Positions 27,346 through 36,867 of a DNA stretch of 64,000 nucleotides are shown here, piece after piece. The notes below the pieces were generated by a model, which made no database searches, was not told where the DNA came from, and worked only from the letters and a program-made list of their open reading frames with translations. The stretch comes from an uncultured Polaribacter sp. (lineage in GTDB: Bacteria; Bacteroidota; Bacteroidia; Flavobacteriales; Flavobacteriaceae): assembly GCA_943788045.1 (NCBI GenBank), contig CALSOT010000002.1, forward strand, positions 240,210 through 304,209. Reading direction: 5' to 3'. The position numbers and the translations under genes are program-made. Positions within the stretch are counted from its first letter, which is position 1, and every line of letters starts with the position of its first letter.

Positions 27346-27705
27346 CGATAAAACAAAAAATCGATACGTTTACACATTGTCTCTTTTTAGTTTTATAAAA
27401 CTCCATACTTTTGTCGCTCGTTAAGAGGGAAAATGCTATGAAAAAGATTTCTTCACTTAATAAATATGTTACTATGCCCCGCCAGAAAACAACATATTTG
27501 TAAATGTCCAAATTTTGGAATTGAAATATACTGATAAAATAGGGGCATAATTTTTTTTTAATATACTTTACCTCTGTAGAGGAAAAAAAATCTTAAAATC
27601 TTTCAAACTTACTTGTATTAGAAATATAACTTTAATAGTTAGAGTAATTGTTTTTAATGCTAATTGAACTATTATAATTATTTTAACCGCACCTATATTA
27701 CAGAG
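27346..27705. other. intergenic stretch, nothing recognised
   Basis: This AT-rich gap of 360 bases lies between the histidine kinase and the nuclease gene. I see no convincing gene, RNA or strong hairpin. A TTG-initiated extension of the nuclease frame to 27664 is possible but would place extra residues before the membrane anchor. Confidence 0.4.
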
Positions 27706-28536
27706 ATGTCAAAACGATTATTATTTATAATTATACTATTGGTTTTTACTTTGTTGTTGTATTTTTTTTACACAAGTAAAGAAAACACATCCAATCTAAG
27801 AGATAATATTGATAATGAAAAACACGATACTAGGGCAAGTAGAAAAGATATTTTTTACTTATTCCCCAAACGAACGAAAAGTCAAATTTTACATTATCGG
27901 AAATTTTCATTAGCCTACAATGAAGATGCAGAACAAGCTGATTGGGTTGCTTATCGTTTGTATCCAAACTCCATAAACAACACGGTAAAAAGAAAAAATA
28001 ATTTTAGAAAGGATTATAAAATAATAACAAGTTCGGCCTCATTAGAGGATTACAAAGGTAGTGGCTATGATAGGGGGCATTTGGCGCCTGCAAAGGCCAT
28101 GTCGTACAGTAAACAATCCGTATCAGAAAGTTTTTTAATGAGCAATATGAGTCCTCAATTACCATTATTTAATCGTGGTGTTTGGAAAAGGCTAGAGAAG
28201 CAGGTGAGAGATTGGATATCAATAAGTGATTCGTTATATGTGGTTACAGGTCCGGTTTTAATTAGTTCCTTGCCAACGATTGGGGAAAACAAAGTCTCAA
28301 TTCCTAAGGCGTATTATAAAGCAATTTTAAGGTTTTGTAAAGGGGACATAAATGGTATTGGTTTTCTTTTAAAACATGAAAAGTCGAGCAAAAAGATAGC
28401 TGATTTTGCAACCTCTATTGATACTATTGAAAAAATAACGGGTTTAAATTTCTTTTATTTATTGGATAGCATTCAGCAGCAAAAAGTAGAACGAAATAAT
28501 TCTTTTCATCAGTTTGTAAAAATTAAAAAGGACTAA
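27706..28536 (+). CDS. membrane-anchored DNA/RNA non-specific endonuclease
   Basis: From the ATG at 27706 the product is 276 residues. A single N-terminal membrane helix (about 4-22) precedes a beta-beta-alpha-metal nuclease domain (about 60-260). The catalytic motif is YDRGHLAPA with H125, and SNMSPQLPLFNRGVW supplies the metal-binding asparagine. ITGLNFF near the C-terminus is also typical of NUC1-type enzymes. It would degrade extracellular or periplasmic nucleic acid for nutrients. A longer TTG start at 27664 adds 14 residues before the helix and seems less likely. No immunity partner is next to it, so a toxin role is not suggested. Confidence 0.9.
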   Translation: MSKRLLFIIILLVFTLLLYFFYTSKENTSNLRDNIDNEKHDTRASRKDIFYLFPKRTKSQILHYRKFSLAYNEDAEQADWVAYRLYPNSINNTVKRKNNFRKDYKIITSSASLEDYKGSGYDRGHLAPAKAMSYSKQSVSESFLMSNMSPQLPLFNRGVWKRLEKQVRDWISISDSLYVVTGPVLISSLPTIGENKVSIPKAYYKAILRFCKGDINGIGFLLKHEKSSKKIADFATSIDTIEKITGLNFFYLLDSIQQQKVERNNSFHQFVKIKKD

Positions 28537-28945
28537 AAGTTAAAAAGCTACTGAACATAAATCCGATTTTTTCAAGATTTCTAAACTTGTATTATTAATC
28601 AAATGTCATTTCATTTAACTTCGATATAAAAATTTTCAACCTCTTATTTCGTCCAAATCGCTATTATAGAATCGTGGATTTTTAAATAATTTGATGCAAA
28701 ATTATGAATCGTATAAAGGAGATACAAATTGTATTAAAAGAGGTTGCATATTTACACACAATATTTTTTTCTTTTTATTTTAGAGAGATTATAGATGTTG
28801 GTTTGTTGTTTTTTTAGTGAGTTGTGTAATGGAAGTACAGTGTTTTTAGTAGTGCCACTTTCTCTATGCGTTATTTAAAAATAATTGGCACAGTTTTGGA
28901 TAAATCGGTTTATAATAAAACAATTAAAAAAAACAATTGCTTACC
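28537..28945. other. intergenic stretch, nothing recognised
   Basis: About 400 bases of AT-rich sequence between the nuclease and the small lipoprotein gene. I find no coding frame, tRNA or strong hairpin on either strand. Confidence 0.4.
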
Positions 28946-29461
28946 ATGAAAAAAACTATTCAACTCCTACTCATAACATTAGTGCTATTTAACTGTTCAA
29001 ACTCAGATGATGATTGCACAACGACCATGGAAGTTCCAAAATTTTATGAGCTCGATGGTCGCTCACATACTTATAATGTCACTGAAGAGGTTTCTTGCGA
29101 TTTTGATACTGACTCGATGATTCCGGAGGAAATTGAACCTGTCATTTTAGAGAATCTTTCCTATGAGGTGTTACAATATCAGCATGCCATAGATCAAACG
29201 AACAACTATGAAAAACTGAAGTTTACCATTCGATTGACCAATAAAAACCCTTACGAGGTGGAAGGTTTTACAGAAATTACTTGGAATAAAAATCCATCAT
29301 TTAAACTCTATATCTATGGATCAGGTAATAATTCCACAGGCTGCACTTCTATTGCAGCGAATTCAAGTTGCTTGCTTGAATATGATTTTGAAGGGCCAAT
29401 TTTTACAAATAGTCAATCGGTAGTCGATTTTCCAATCCCAACTTATTATGTAACGAACTAA
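28946..29461 (+). CDS. small secreted lipoprotein of unknown function
   Basis: From the ATG at 28946 the product is 171 residues with a clear lipoprotein signal (LVLFNCSNSDDD, Cys17). The acidic SDDD after the cysteine resembles a surface-export signal. The rest is a beta-rich domain with paired cysteines (CTTTM, VSCDF, GCTSI, SCLLE), which may form disulfides. I recognise no family. It stands alone, with gaps of about 400 and 350 bases on its sides. An upstream TTG at 28937 in the same frame is less likely. Confidence 0.7.
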   Translation: MKKTIQLLLITLVLFNCSNSDDDCTTTMEVPKFYELDGRSHTYNVTEEVSCDFDTDSMIPEEIEPVILENLSYEVLQYQHAIDQTNNYEKLKFTIRLTNKNPYEVEGFTEITWNKNPSFKLYIYGSGNNSTGCTSIAANSSCLLEYDFEGPIFTNSQSVVDFPIPTYYVTN

Positions 29462-29810
29462 TTTTTTCTTAGGGAGCATATCTTTGCTTGTTTAAAGCAT
29501 TGTTCTGTTGTAGATTTCACTTGATCTTTCTTAGTTCTATTTTCAATGTTAAAGCACTATATAGAAAATGAAGCTTAGCCTAGAAATTTTGTAAGCATGA
29601 AGATTCATTCTAAAGTCAATGAAAATACTTATCGCAAGGAAAAATGTAAATTTTTATATAAGTTAGGCCACATGAAAAGTTTTAAATCCAATTATTGAAT
29701 TGATAAGCAATCTGTTAAAATAGAGGATGTATCTTCTTGAATAGCAACTTTGCACTATTTTTTTAATGATATTATTTTAAGAAAGAAAAAAAAGATTTAT
29801 TTAAATTTTT
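29462..29810. other. intergenic stretch, nothing recognised
   Basis: About 350 bases between the plus-strand lipoprotein and the 3' end of the minus-strand beta-mannosidase. No coding frame, RNA or clear terminator was seen. Confidence 0.4.
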
Positions 29811-30251
29811 TTACTGAATCCCATTCAAGGTTTTAATTCCCAAATCATCCATAGCCGCGGCTTTAGTAATAAATTTAATAGTCTTCGTTTCATTTGGAAA
29901 TACATCAAAGAAGTTATCCGAAAAATGTCCTTTTGTATTGGTGTATAAAAAGACATTTTTTTGCAAGGTGGTTGCAGATACTTTAATAATAAAACCATGA
30001 TCAGTTTTCGTAATTTTTGTTGAAACGTCTTGTTGAGGTAGTTTTAAATCTTTTGGCTTTGCCACATAGAATGGAGAAAAAGTTTTAATCGAACTAGAAT
30101 CTGACGTCGAACTAAATGAACTTTTCATTACATAATCATTTACATTAGCTTTTATATGTTTAAGTGGTGTCTTTGCAATGAGCTGACTTGTGTTAGGTGC
30201 AATTGATACTTGTTGGCTGTACATTGTGAATTTTTTTTCCATTAAAATCAA
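29811..30251 (-). CDS. beta-mannosidase, C-terminal part (frameshifted)
   Basis: This frame continues the GH2 enzyme after a break in a run of eight A (30231-30238 on the plus strand as T). Removing one A joins ...DFNGKK to FTMYSQQVSIAPNTSQ without loss. The segment forms the C-terminal beta-sandwich of beta-mannosidases (about 140 residues; ends KTLNGIQ). The apparent starts (at 30251 and the ATG soon after) are not real: there is no signal and the beginning overlaps the upstream frame. Read with the following entry it gives an enzyme of about 830 residues, the usual family length. Confidence 0.75.
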   Translation of the reverse strand: MILMEKKFTMYSQQVSIAPNTSQLIAKTPLKHIKANVNDYVMKSSFSSTSDSSSIKTFSPFYVAKPKDLKLPQQDVSTKITKTDHGFIIKVSATTLQKNVFLYTNTKGHFSDNFFDVFPNETKTIKFITKAAAMDDLGIKTLNGIQ

Positions 30252-32313
30252 TAAAATCTATGGAAAAATCACCTTTTAATGCCGCTAACTTATCAGATAT
30301 AATGTAGGTGTTAATGGTGTCATTTTCCACTACTGAAGAAATCAAAACATCTTGAAATGACTTTTTAATTTGATAATGCAGTGCTTTCCAATTTCCCATA
30401 AAATCGATACTTGACCATGAAACTACAGGCCAGCAATCGTTGAGTTGCCAATACAAGCTTCCCATACAATAAGGCATAGCGCGACGTTGTGCTTCCACAC
30501 CCATAGTTATTCCTTTGGCTTGCAGCAGTTGACTAACATATACATAGTCATCACCGTTTTCAGGAACTTTATAATCACGTTTCATATAGTCACGAATTAG
30601 TTTAAAACCCCTCGGATGTTTCTGGTGCGTGGTGTAGCTATCATGATTGATGTCGATACTATCTTTACCCGTAAAGTATCGAATGGCCTCATAAGATGGA
30701 AAAGATTGAAATCCGAACTCACTCATAAAACGAGGAACTTTTTTTTCAAAATGTTCAAATGGATAGGCATCATGCCAAACCCACCAATCGTGTGCATCTC
30801 CTTCAAATTCATATTTCGGATTTCCGCGTCCGTAACTTGGAGAGCTTTCCCAATAGGATATTTCTGGATTGAGTTTTGCAACAGTTTTCGGTAAGATACT
30901 ATCAAAAACAGCCAAATAACCATCCCAAATTTCTTTTTTCTGTGCTTCTGTTTTGTCAGCTTGCCATCCCCATCTTTTCCAACCTTCATTATTTTCGTTG
31001 TTTCCACACCATAAAGCAATAGAAGCATGATTTCGCAATCTTGTTACTTGATCAATCGCTTCTTTTTCTACGTTTTTTAAGAACGGATTATCACCAGGAT
31101 ACATTGCGCAGGCAAACATAAAATCTTGCCAAACTAAAATTCCTTTTTCATCGCATAAGTCATAAAAAATATCATTTTCATAAATGCCACCTCCCCAAAC
31201 GCGCAGCATATTCATATTTGCATCAACAACATCATTCAACAGTTTTTCATAATGTGCATCCGTAACTTTATTTTGCATACTGTTTTGCGGAATATAATTG
31301 GCGCCTTTCATGAACACAGGGACACCATTGAGTTCAAAGTAAAAAGTTTTTCCTTTAGAGTCTTTTTCTGTGATTAATTTTATGGTCCGCAAGCCAATTG
31401 TTGCTTTTTGCTTGGCTTTTAAATAGCGTCCTTCTTTTAAAGTGATGTCAAATTTATACAAATATGGTTCTCCTAAGCTGTATGTCCACCAACGTTTTGG
31501 ATTTTTAATTTCAAGATTTGTTGCATACGTATGTGTTCCTTTTTTTACAGGAGTTGCTATTTTATGAGTTGTATTATCAAATTTAATTTCGAGTGTAGCT
31601 TCTTCCACGGCTGTATGAGAAGAAATTGTATATTTTACTGATAGTGATGCAACGGAATCTGTTAGTTTTTCTTGTTTGAAATAGACATCATCTAATTTCA
31701 TGTTGTTCCAAGAAGTAATTTTGATTGGCTTCCAAATTCCTGAGGTATTTATAATTGGCCCCCAATCCCAGCCATATTGAAATTGTGCTTTTCTTGTAAA
31801 TACGCGCGTATCAGGAGGTAAATTATAATCTATTTTACGGCTTTCTGAGATTTCTAGTTTTTTGGTAGGAAAAAAATGAAGTTTTAGTGTATTTTCCTTT
31901 TTAGCAAGTTCTTTTATATCATATTTCCATGTTCGGAACGAATTATTGGTTAGTCCAATAAGTGTATCGTTTAGGTAAATATTGGCATACGTATCTATAC
32001 CTTCAAAACTAAGTTCTATATTTGATTTGCTTAATGTTTTCGGGTCAAGTTCGAATGTAGTTTGGTATTCCCAACTTTTTTTAGAAGCCCATTGAACATT
32101 CAATTCGTTTGAGCTCACAAACGGATCAGGAATTTTTTTATGATTTAATAAATCTGAATATACATTTCCTGGCACAGTTGCCGATTTCCAAGTTGTATCT
32201 TCTAATTGTTTAAATTTCCAGTTTTTGTGAATGTGTACAACTGTTGGTTGATCATCTTTTACACACCTTATAATTAAAAATGCTGCTAAAAGCATAAAAA
32301 TTCTATTCATCAT
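30193..32313 (-). CDS. GH2 family beta-mannosidase lipoprotein, N-terminal and catalytic part
   Basis: The 706-residue frame has a lipoprotein signal (Cys17, LIIRCVKDD) and then a GH2 sugar-binding domain (about 25-190), an Ig-like domain (about 195-305) and the (beta/alpha)8 catalytic domain (about 310-640). The acid/base is E440 in LWCGNNENNEGW and the nucleophile is E532 in MSEFGFQSFP; MLRVWGGGIYE is also diagnostic. It releases beta-linked mannose from the non-reducing end of oligosaccharides, for example N-glycan cores or mannans. The last residues after DFNGKK are out of frame because of an extra base in the A8 run; the true C-terminus is in the neighbouring entry. Its ATG overlaps the end of cutC by 11 bases, so the pair is co-transcribed. 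Confidence 0.9.
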   Translation of the reverse strand: MMNRIFMLLAAFLIIRCVKDDQPTVVHIHKNWKFKQLEDTTWKSATVPGNVYSDLLNHKKIPDPFVSSNELNVQWASKKSWEYQTTFELDPKTLSKSNIELSFEGIDTYANIYLNDTLIGLTNNSFRTWKYDIKELAKKENTLKLHFFPTKKLEISESRKIDYNLPPDTRVFTRKAQFQYGWDWGPIINTSGIWKPIKITSWNNMKLDDVYFKQEKLTDSVASLSVKYTISSHTAVEEATLEIKFDNTTHKIATPVKKGTHTYATNLEIKNPKRWWTYSLGEPYLYKFDITLKEGRYLKAKQKATIGLRTIKLITEKDSKGKTFYFELNGVPVFMKGANYIPQNSMQNKVTDAHYEKLLNDVVDANMNMLRVWGGGIYENDIFYDLCDEKGILVWQDFMFACAMYPGDNPFLKNVEKEAIDQVTRLRNHASIALWCGNNENNEGWKRWGWQADKTEAQKKEIWDGYLAVFDSILPKTVAKLNPEISYWESSPSYGRGNPKYEFEGDAHDWWVWHDAYPFEHFEKKVPRFMSEFGFQSFPSYEAIRYFTGKDSIDINHDSYTTHQKHPRGFKLIRDYMKRDYKVPENGDDYVYVSQLLQAKGITMGVEAQRRAMPYCMGSLYWQLNDCWPVVSWSSIDFMGNWKALHYQIKKSFQDVLISSVVENDTINTYIISDKLAALKGDFSIDFIDFNGKKIHNVQPTSINCT

Positions 32314-33037
32314 CGGGATTAATGCGTTTTAAAATTTGTTTAATTTTTTCTTTATTGGAAATTGCAATTCGAGTTTCGTTGAATATGGAAGTGCTGTTCA
32401 TGCTAATTTTTGGATTGTCGATAGATTGATGAATACTTGTTGCCGAACAATGAATTTCTTGAAACCCCATTTCTTTAAATAAAAATGCATTTTTTGAATT
32501 AATTCCACCACCAGGCATGATTATTAATTCGTTTTCAACAATTTCTTGTAATTCTTTTAGTAGTAATATCCCTTTTTCCGCATTGACTTCTTGCCCTGAT
32601 GTAAGCACGCGTTGTGCGCCTAATGCTATCAGTTGTAAAACGGCTTTTAATGGATCAGGTGTCCAATCGAATCCACGATGAAATGTAAATGTCATTGGTT
32701 TAGCCAGTTCAATAAGTTCTTTTGTACGCGGTTGGTCAATGGTTTGATCTTTTTGTAAAATTCCTGAAACAATTCCTGCGCACCCCAATTCTTTACAAAA
32801 TAAAATATTTTGCTTCATAATTTCAAATTCATTTTTTGAATAAGTAAAATCTCCACTTCTTGGACGAATAAGCACATGAACCGGAATTTTTAAATCGGCA
32901 ACTACTTTTTTTAGTAGTCCGTATGAGGGGGTAATACCACCAATAGCCAGCTCTGAACATAGTTCAATACGATGCGCACCAGCTGTTGAAGCATTTATAG
33001 CAGATTCATAAGAGTTAGCACAGATTTCTAGGAGCAT
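32303..33037 (-). CDS. cutC: CutC family protein
   Basis: The 244-residue product is a TIM-barrel CutC protein, with LEICANSYESAINASTAGAHRIELC at the start and VHVLIRPRSGDFTYS, TFHRGFDWTPDP, RVLTSGQE and MPGGGIN following. CutC was named for copper handling, but its biochemical role is poorly established. Here the gene is upstream of and overlaps a beta-mannosidase by 11 bases, which suggests that in this organism it acts together with glycan breakdown rather than in metal homeostasis. That is an inference from context. The length and start are normal for the family. Confidence 0.93.
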   Translation of the reverse strand: MLLEICANSYESAINASTAGAHRIELCSELAIGGITPSYGLLKKVVADLKIPVHVLIRPRSGDFTYSKNEFEIMKQNILFCKELGCAGIVSGILQKDQTIDQPRTKELIELAKPMTFTFHRGFDWTPDPLKAVLQLIALGAQRVLTSGQEVNAEKGILLLKELQEIVENELIIMPGGGINSKNAFLFKEMGFQEIHCSATSIHQSIDNPKISMNSTSIFNETRIAISNKEKIKQILKRINPDDE

Positions 33038-33279
33038 GCTTTGAAATTATGATTGTTAAATTTTAATATAGGATTATTTCTTTATTCTGAACAAAGTAGA
33101 AGTCTCAATTTTTTAACTCAACTTTAATTTTTGATGCAACTTCGACCTTAATGTCAAATATATAGTTTTTGAGTCTTTTTTCTTAAATTTCCAAATGTAA
33201 TTATTGAGATAATTTAAGAATGGATAAAGGAGTTGAAGTGTTTTTAATGAGCTATTTTTACTTAGAAGTTTGATTGTTT

Positions 33280-33789
33280 TTAAATAATATCTTTTTGAAA
33301 ATAACAGACAGGTCCTTTCGCGTAATGAGATGGGAGCCCTTCAGTATTTTTAAGTTTTTTTGATCCTAAAAATTCGAACCCCATTTTTTTATAGTGCTGT
33401 ATTAAACCCATATTTAAACCTACAGTGTCTAATCTGAGATATGCTAAATTTTGATTCTTTCCAAACTCATTTGCCCAAGCAACAAGGTTCTTTACTAGGT
33501 TTTGACCTCTAAAATCTGGATGTGCCGCAATGCGATGTATATAAAGAGAAGGTATATTGTTTTTAGATCCCCAAATGAGATCATCATTCAGTGTGGTTGC
33601 CCATATGCAAGCAATTTTTCCGTCAATCACTAATTTCCATTGTCTGTTTTCTTCAATTTCTTGAGTAATGAGGTTTTTTGAGAAGGTTGGCCAAGCTACT
33701 TGATTTTTTGATTTGATTAACTCCGTAGCTGTTTTGTACAAATCAAAAATATTAGAGAGGTCATGTAATGTGCTATTTACAACTTCCAT
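33280..33789 (-). CDS. GNAT family N-acetyltransferase
   Basis: The 169-residue product shows the GNAT fold. Central strands YIHRIAAHPDFRGQNLVKNLV form motif A, the acetyl-CoA pyrophosphate loop (R/Q-x-x-G/N region), followed by LRLDTVGLNMGLIQHYKKMGFE, the C-terminal motif B with the Tyr-Lys-x-x-Gly-Phe end. The acceptor substrate is unknown. It is a single gene with gaps on both sides, the first of a series of unrelated minus-strand accessory genes. Confidence 0.85.
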   Translation of the reverse strand: MEVVNSTLHDLSNIFDLYKTATELIKSKNQVAWPTFSKNLITQEIEENRQWKLVIDGKIACIWATTLNDDLIWGSKNNIPSLYIHRIAAHPDFRGQNLVKNLVAWANEFGKNQNLAYLRLDTVGLNMGLIQHYKKMGFEFLGSKKLKNTEGLPSHYAKGPVCYFQKDII

Positions 33790-33892
33790 TTGCCTTTATT
33801 TGTTATTCGGATATACCCATGTAATTAAACGGTTTAAAGCTAATATATAAAATTACAATGATTCTTTGTATTTATTGTAAATGCGTTATTGG

Positions 33893-34567
33893 TTATAATT
33901 CACTGTTTTTTGGTGTTGTCCCTTTTCCACCTTTAATCCATAACCATATTGCAAGTCCTAATTCTCCAATAGTCATTGGTAATGCCAAAATCATTATTAA
34001 GGTCTCTACAAATTCAGAATCCGGACTAACCACTTTTAAAAAAGATGTGATCATATAAGATACGCCTGCCAATAAGGTGATAGACCACAAAATTTTTGGT
34101 ATTTTATTATGTAGCTTCATTAACCATCCAATTAAAATTATATGAAATCCGAAAATAACCAGTCCACTATTCCAAATTGTTTGAAACTTATGGTAGTTAG
34201 AGATTACTTTCTGATTGGTCAATTCGTTGGTGTTTAAGTTTTTTGTTAGGTAATAAGTGGCTATTACAAAAATCAAAGTGTAAATAACTCTAATTATTCC
34301 TGATAGTAAAGACATTTTTTTATTATCGTTTTCAAAATACTTATATAGCGTATAAGAGACTATAAAATCTAGAATGATAATGATCAGGATTCCAATTAGC
34401 ATACTTTGATACAACCCCATATTCGCAAGGATAATATCTTTCAAGAATTCACTTTGTTTGGGATTATCGAATTGAGTATAAGCGTATCCGAGTGAGAATA
34501 TGCCAAAAATTGCCATTAAAACAAGTGATATTCCTGTAATAATTGCTATTCGTCTTTGATTTTTCAT
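33893..34567 (-). CDS. DUF4386-type integral membrane protein
   Basis: The 224-residue product has about six hydrophobic helices (about 8-28, 55-75, 85-107, 130-150, 158-178, 190-212), with short loops and a basic tail. Layout and sequence agree with the DUF4386 family of small membrane proteins, whose function is unknown. It lies 23 bases downstream of the sulfatase gene that starts at 36036, on the same strand, so they could share a transcript. No functional link is evident. Confidence 0.75.
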   Translation of the reverse strand: MKNQRRIAIITGISLVLMAIFGIFSLGYAYTQFDNPKQSEFLKDIILANMGLYQSMLIGILIIIILDFIVSYTLYKYFENDNKKMSLLSGIIRVIYTLIFVIATYYLTKNLNTNELTNQKVISNYHKFQTIWNSGLVIFGFHIILIGWLMKLHNKIPKILWSITLLAGVSYMITSFLKVVSPDSEFVETLIMILALPMTIGELGLAIWLWIKGGKGTTPKNSEL

Positions 34568-34590
34568 TTTTGCTAATTACTTGTAAACAT

Positions 34591-36036
34591 TTAATTTGTT
34601 TGCCAAAAAGAACCTTCTTTTTTTATTTGTTTCTCAAAATTTTCTAAATCACGCTGCAGTTCAGCTATTTTTTTGGGGTGTTTTGTTGCTACATCAATTC
34701 TCTCTCCGAGATCTTTTTCAACTTGAAACAACAAAGGAGTTTCCCTGGTTGCGGTAAAACCATAATCGTTTTCAGTTTGAGAACCGATTCGAACATGTAG
34801 CTTCCAAGCGTCTTTTCTAATTGCTGAAGGCTGGTTATCGGAGTAAGAATAAAAGAACTTAAATTCATCAAGTTCGTTGTTATGCTTCTCAGGCATTAAT
34901 ATCGAACGGATGTCTCTTCCGTCAATAGTTCTTTCCTTAGGCAGTGCTACACCAGTTATTTTAAAAATTGTTGGCAATATATCTAGCGTGCTAATAGGAG
35001 TTTGCTCATTTCGGTTTCCTTTTATTTTTGCAGGCCAACTGATAATCCCGGGTACGCGATGTCCTCCTTCCCAAGTAGAACCCTTACCATCCCTAAATGG
35101 AGTAGCATAACCAACTTGTAAACGTGTATCTCCATATTTAGTATCTGACTGATTATTAAATTTAATCCAAGGCCCGTTATCTGAAGCAAAGATGACAATT
35201 GTATTTTCTTTTAGACCTGCATTTTCTAAAGTCTGCATAATATCACCAATGGAAGCGTCTAACTCTTCCATTACATCTCCAAGAACTCCATTGCGTGATG
35301 TGCCTTTGTATTTATCGCTGACAAAAAGACCAAGATGTGGCATATTAAAAGCAACGTATGCAAAGAACGGACTCTTTTTGTTTTCTTCTATAAAATTAAT
35401 CGTAGCCTTTGTACAAAGACCTGTTAATTCCTCTGACGTTTTTATATTAGAAGGTAAGTTTTTCGCTATCACTTCATATCCAGAGATTGGGTTTTTACCA
35501 CTAGGATTGCTTTTTAAAAGCATCGCGTTATCGTAATCGTGTGATACATTTGTTCCGACCCATTCGTCGAAACCATGGGCTAGAGGTAATGTTTTTTTTG
35601 AAAATTGATTGTTTTTGTTGGGAGAACCTAGATGCCATTTTCCAAATATTCCTGTTGTATATCCTACGGATTTAAGTCCTTCTGCAAGCGTTATCTCTTT
35701 CTCATGAATATGTTTGCTCGCATCGGGTCCAATTACCCAAGAGCCCAACCCTGAACGTCCTGGATAGCGCCCAGTCATAAGAGAATAGCGAGATGCCGAG
35801 CAAGCAGGGGAGGTAACATAGAATTGTGTAAAATTAACACCGCTCTCTTTTAACTTTGTGATATTCGGCGTTTTTATGGTAGGGTTACCATTGTGAGCAA
35901 AATCTCCATATCCGCTATCATCAAGATAAAATAAGATTACATTGGGTTTTGTATTCTTTTTAGTTTTGGGATTATTACATGCCATTGCAACAATTACAAT
36001 TGCAATGCTTAAAAATTTTAAATGATTTAATTTCAT
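34591..36036 (-). CDS. S1-family sulfatase lipoprotein
   Basis: The 481-residue product has a lipoprotein signal (Cys20, IVAMAC) and an alkaline-phosphatase-fold sulfatase domain. Metal ligands appear in NVILFYLDDSGYGD (D39/D40). The formylglycine site is C79 in ACSASRYSLMTGR, a CxASR variant of CxPSR. GIFGKWHLG and IVIFASDNGP complete the active site. The cysteine must be oxidised to formylglycine by a maturase that is not in this window. The substrate is probably a sulfated algal glycan. The second sulfatase at 42-43.6 kb is of a different type, so this is not a duplicate. Confidence 0.92.
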   Translation of the reverse strand: MKLNHLKFLSIAIVIVAMACNNPKTKKNTKPNVILFYLDDSGYGDFAHNGNPTIKTPNITKLKESGVNFTQFYVTSPACSASRYSLMTGRYPGRSGLGSWVIGPDASKHIHEKEITLAEGLKSVGYTTGIFGKWHLGSPNKNNQFSKKTLPLAHGFDEWVGTNVSHDYDNAMLLKSNPSGKNPISGYEVIAKNLPSNIKTSEELTGLCTKATINFIEENKKSPFFAYVAFNMPHLGLFVSDKYKGTSRNGVLGDVMEELDASIGDIMQTLENAGLKENTIVIFASDNGPWIKFNNQSDTKYGDTRLQVGYATPFRDGKGSTWEGGHRVPGIISWPAKIKGNRNEQTPISTLDILPTIFKITGVALPKERTIDGRDIRSILMPEKHNNELDEFKFFYSYSDNQPSAIRKDAWKLHVRIGSQTENDYGFTATRETPLLFQVEKDLGERIDVATKHPKKIAELQRDLENFEKQIKKEGSFWQTN

Positions 36037-36277
36037 GATACCTTACTTGAGACTCTAAATTAATTTTTTGAGCAATTTTTATTTAATTTCACCAATCTGT
36101 TAAATATAAATTGGTTTTTTGGAATGAAACGTCATACAGTTGTGTATAATTTCCTTGCATAATTAAGCAACTAAATTAATAAACCAAAATGAACCAAAAG
36201 AAATTTCGAAGGAATTTATAAGAGGATTATTATTAGTAATGAAAAAGACAGACTGTTGTAATGCTGTACAATGATTT

Positions 36278-36565
36278 TTATTGTTCAGTTATATTGTTTT
36301 TTATGTTCGGGTTTAAACTCGTCAAATACTTTGCAAACTCAAATTTGTTTTTTGGAGAAATTATTATCTCCTCAAATTTCCCATATTTAATTTCAATTCT
36401 GTCAAAGGATGGCGCGGGTGATGAAATAATATTATTTGATTTTGTTATTTCTCTAATTTCACTGATTTCAATCGGTTTATAAGTGATGAACCCGCATTTA
36501 ATCTTAAGTTTATTTCCCTCAATGGTATAGACTGTTTTTAGGAACATGTGAGTTATAAATCCCAA
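36278..36565 (-). CDS. PH-domain membrane protein, C-terminal part (frameshifted)
   Basis: This frame carries a bacterial PH-like domain (VYTIEGNKLKIKCGFITYKP, ISEIREITKSNN, SPAPSFDRIEIKYG, IIISPKNKFEFAKYL). Its apparent TTG start overlaps the end of the next entry, and the two join smoothly if one G is removed from the GGG at 36561-36563 (CCC on the plus strand): the helix end ...IIIFG continues as FITHMFLKTVYTI. The complete protein of about 140 residues has two membrane helices and then the PH domain, a common small flavobacterial protein of unknown function. Confidence 0.65.
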   Translation of the reverse strand: MGFITHMFLKTVYTIEGNKLKIKCGFITYKPIEISEIREITKSNNIISSPAPSFDRIEIKYGKFEEIIISPKNKFEFAKYLTSLNPNIKNNITEQ

Positions 36566-36710
36566 AGATTATGATTAAAGAGAAACTTATCAATATCAAA
36601 TTTAGATTGATTTCGTTTTTAATTAGATTTAGAATTAATGGACTGAAAAAGACAATGAATATAACAGTAAGCAATCCGTATGAAACTTTAGAAGAATACT
36701 TTTTAGTCAT
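36519..36710 (-). CDS. PH-domain membrane protein, N-terminal part (frameshifted)
   Basis: The frame encodes the first 50 residues, with two hydrophobic helices (about 10-30 and 36-52, MTKKYSSKVSYGLL start), and then runs out of frame into an unnatural tail. It is the 5' half of the split gene described in the neighbouring entry. The start ATG at 36710 is supported by a basic N-terminus followed by the helix. Confidence 0.6.
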   Translation of the reverse strand: MTKKYSSKVSYGLLTVIFIVFFSPLILNLIKNEINLNLILISFSLIIIFGIYNSHVPKNSLYH

Positions 36711-36867
36711 ATTTTACAATTTTATTCGGAGTTTGTGTAAATATACTAAAACGTTTTGCTGTTAAGATTTGTTTAGTGATGACAGGTAAGATTATTGCTA
36801 AAACAAAACACGGGTATCTAAATTCTGGAGGAATTTTCCAAGAGAGCGAAAACAAGCAGATCAGTAT

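Noticed and set aside
27706..28536. Nuclease as a secreted toxin with immunity gene
   Set aside because: It has a simple N-terminal anchor, no toxin delivery domain and no adjacent immunity gene.
32303..33037. Metal-resistance operon based on cutC
   Set aside because: No other copper genes are present; the partner is a beta-mannosidase.
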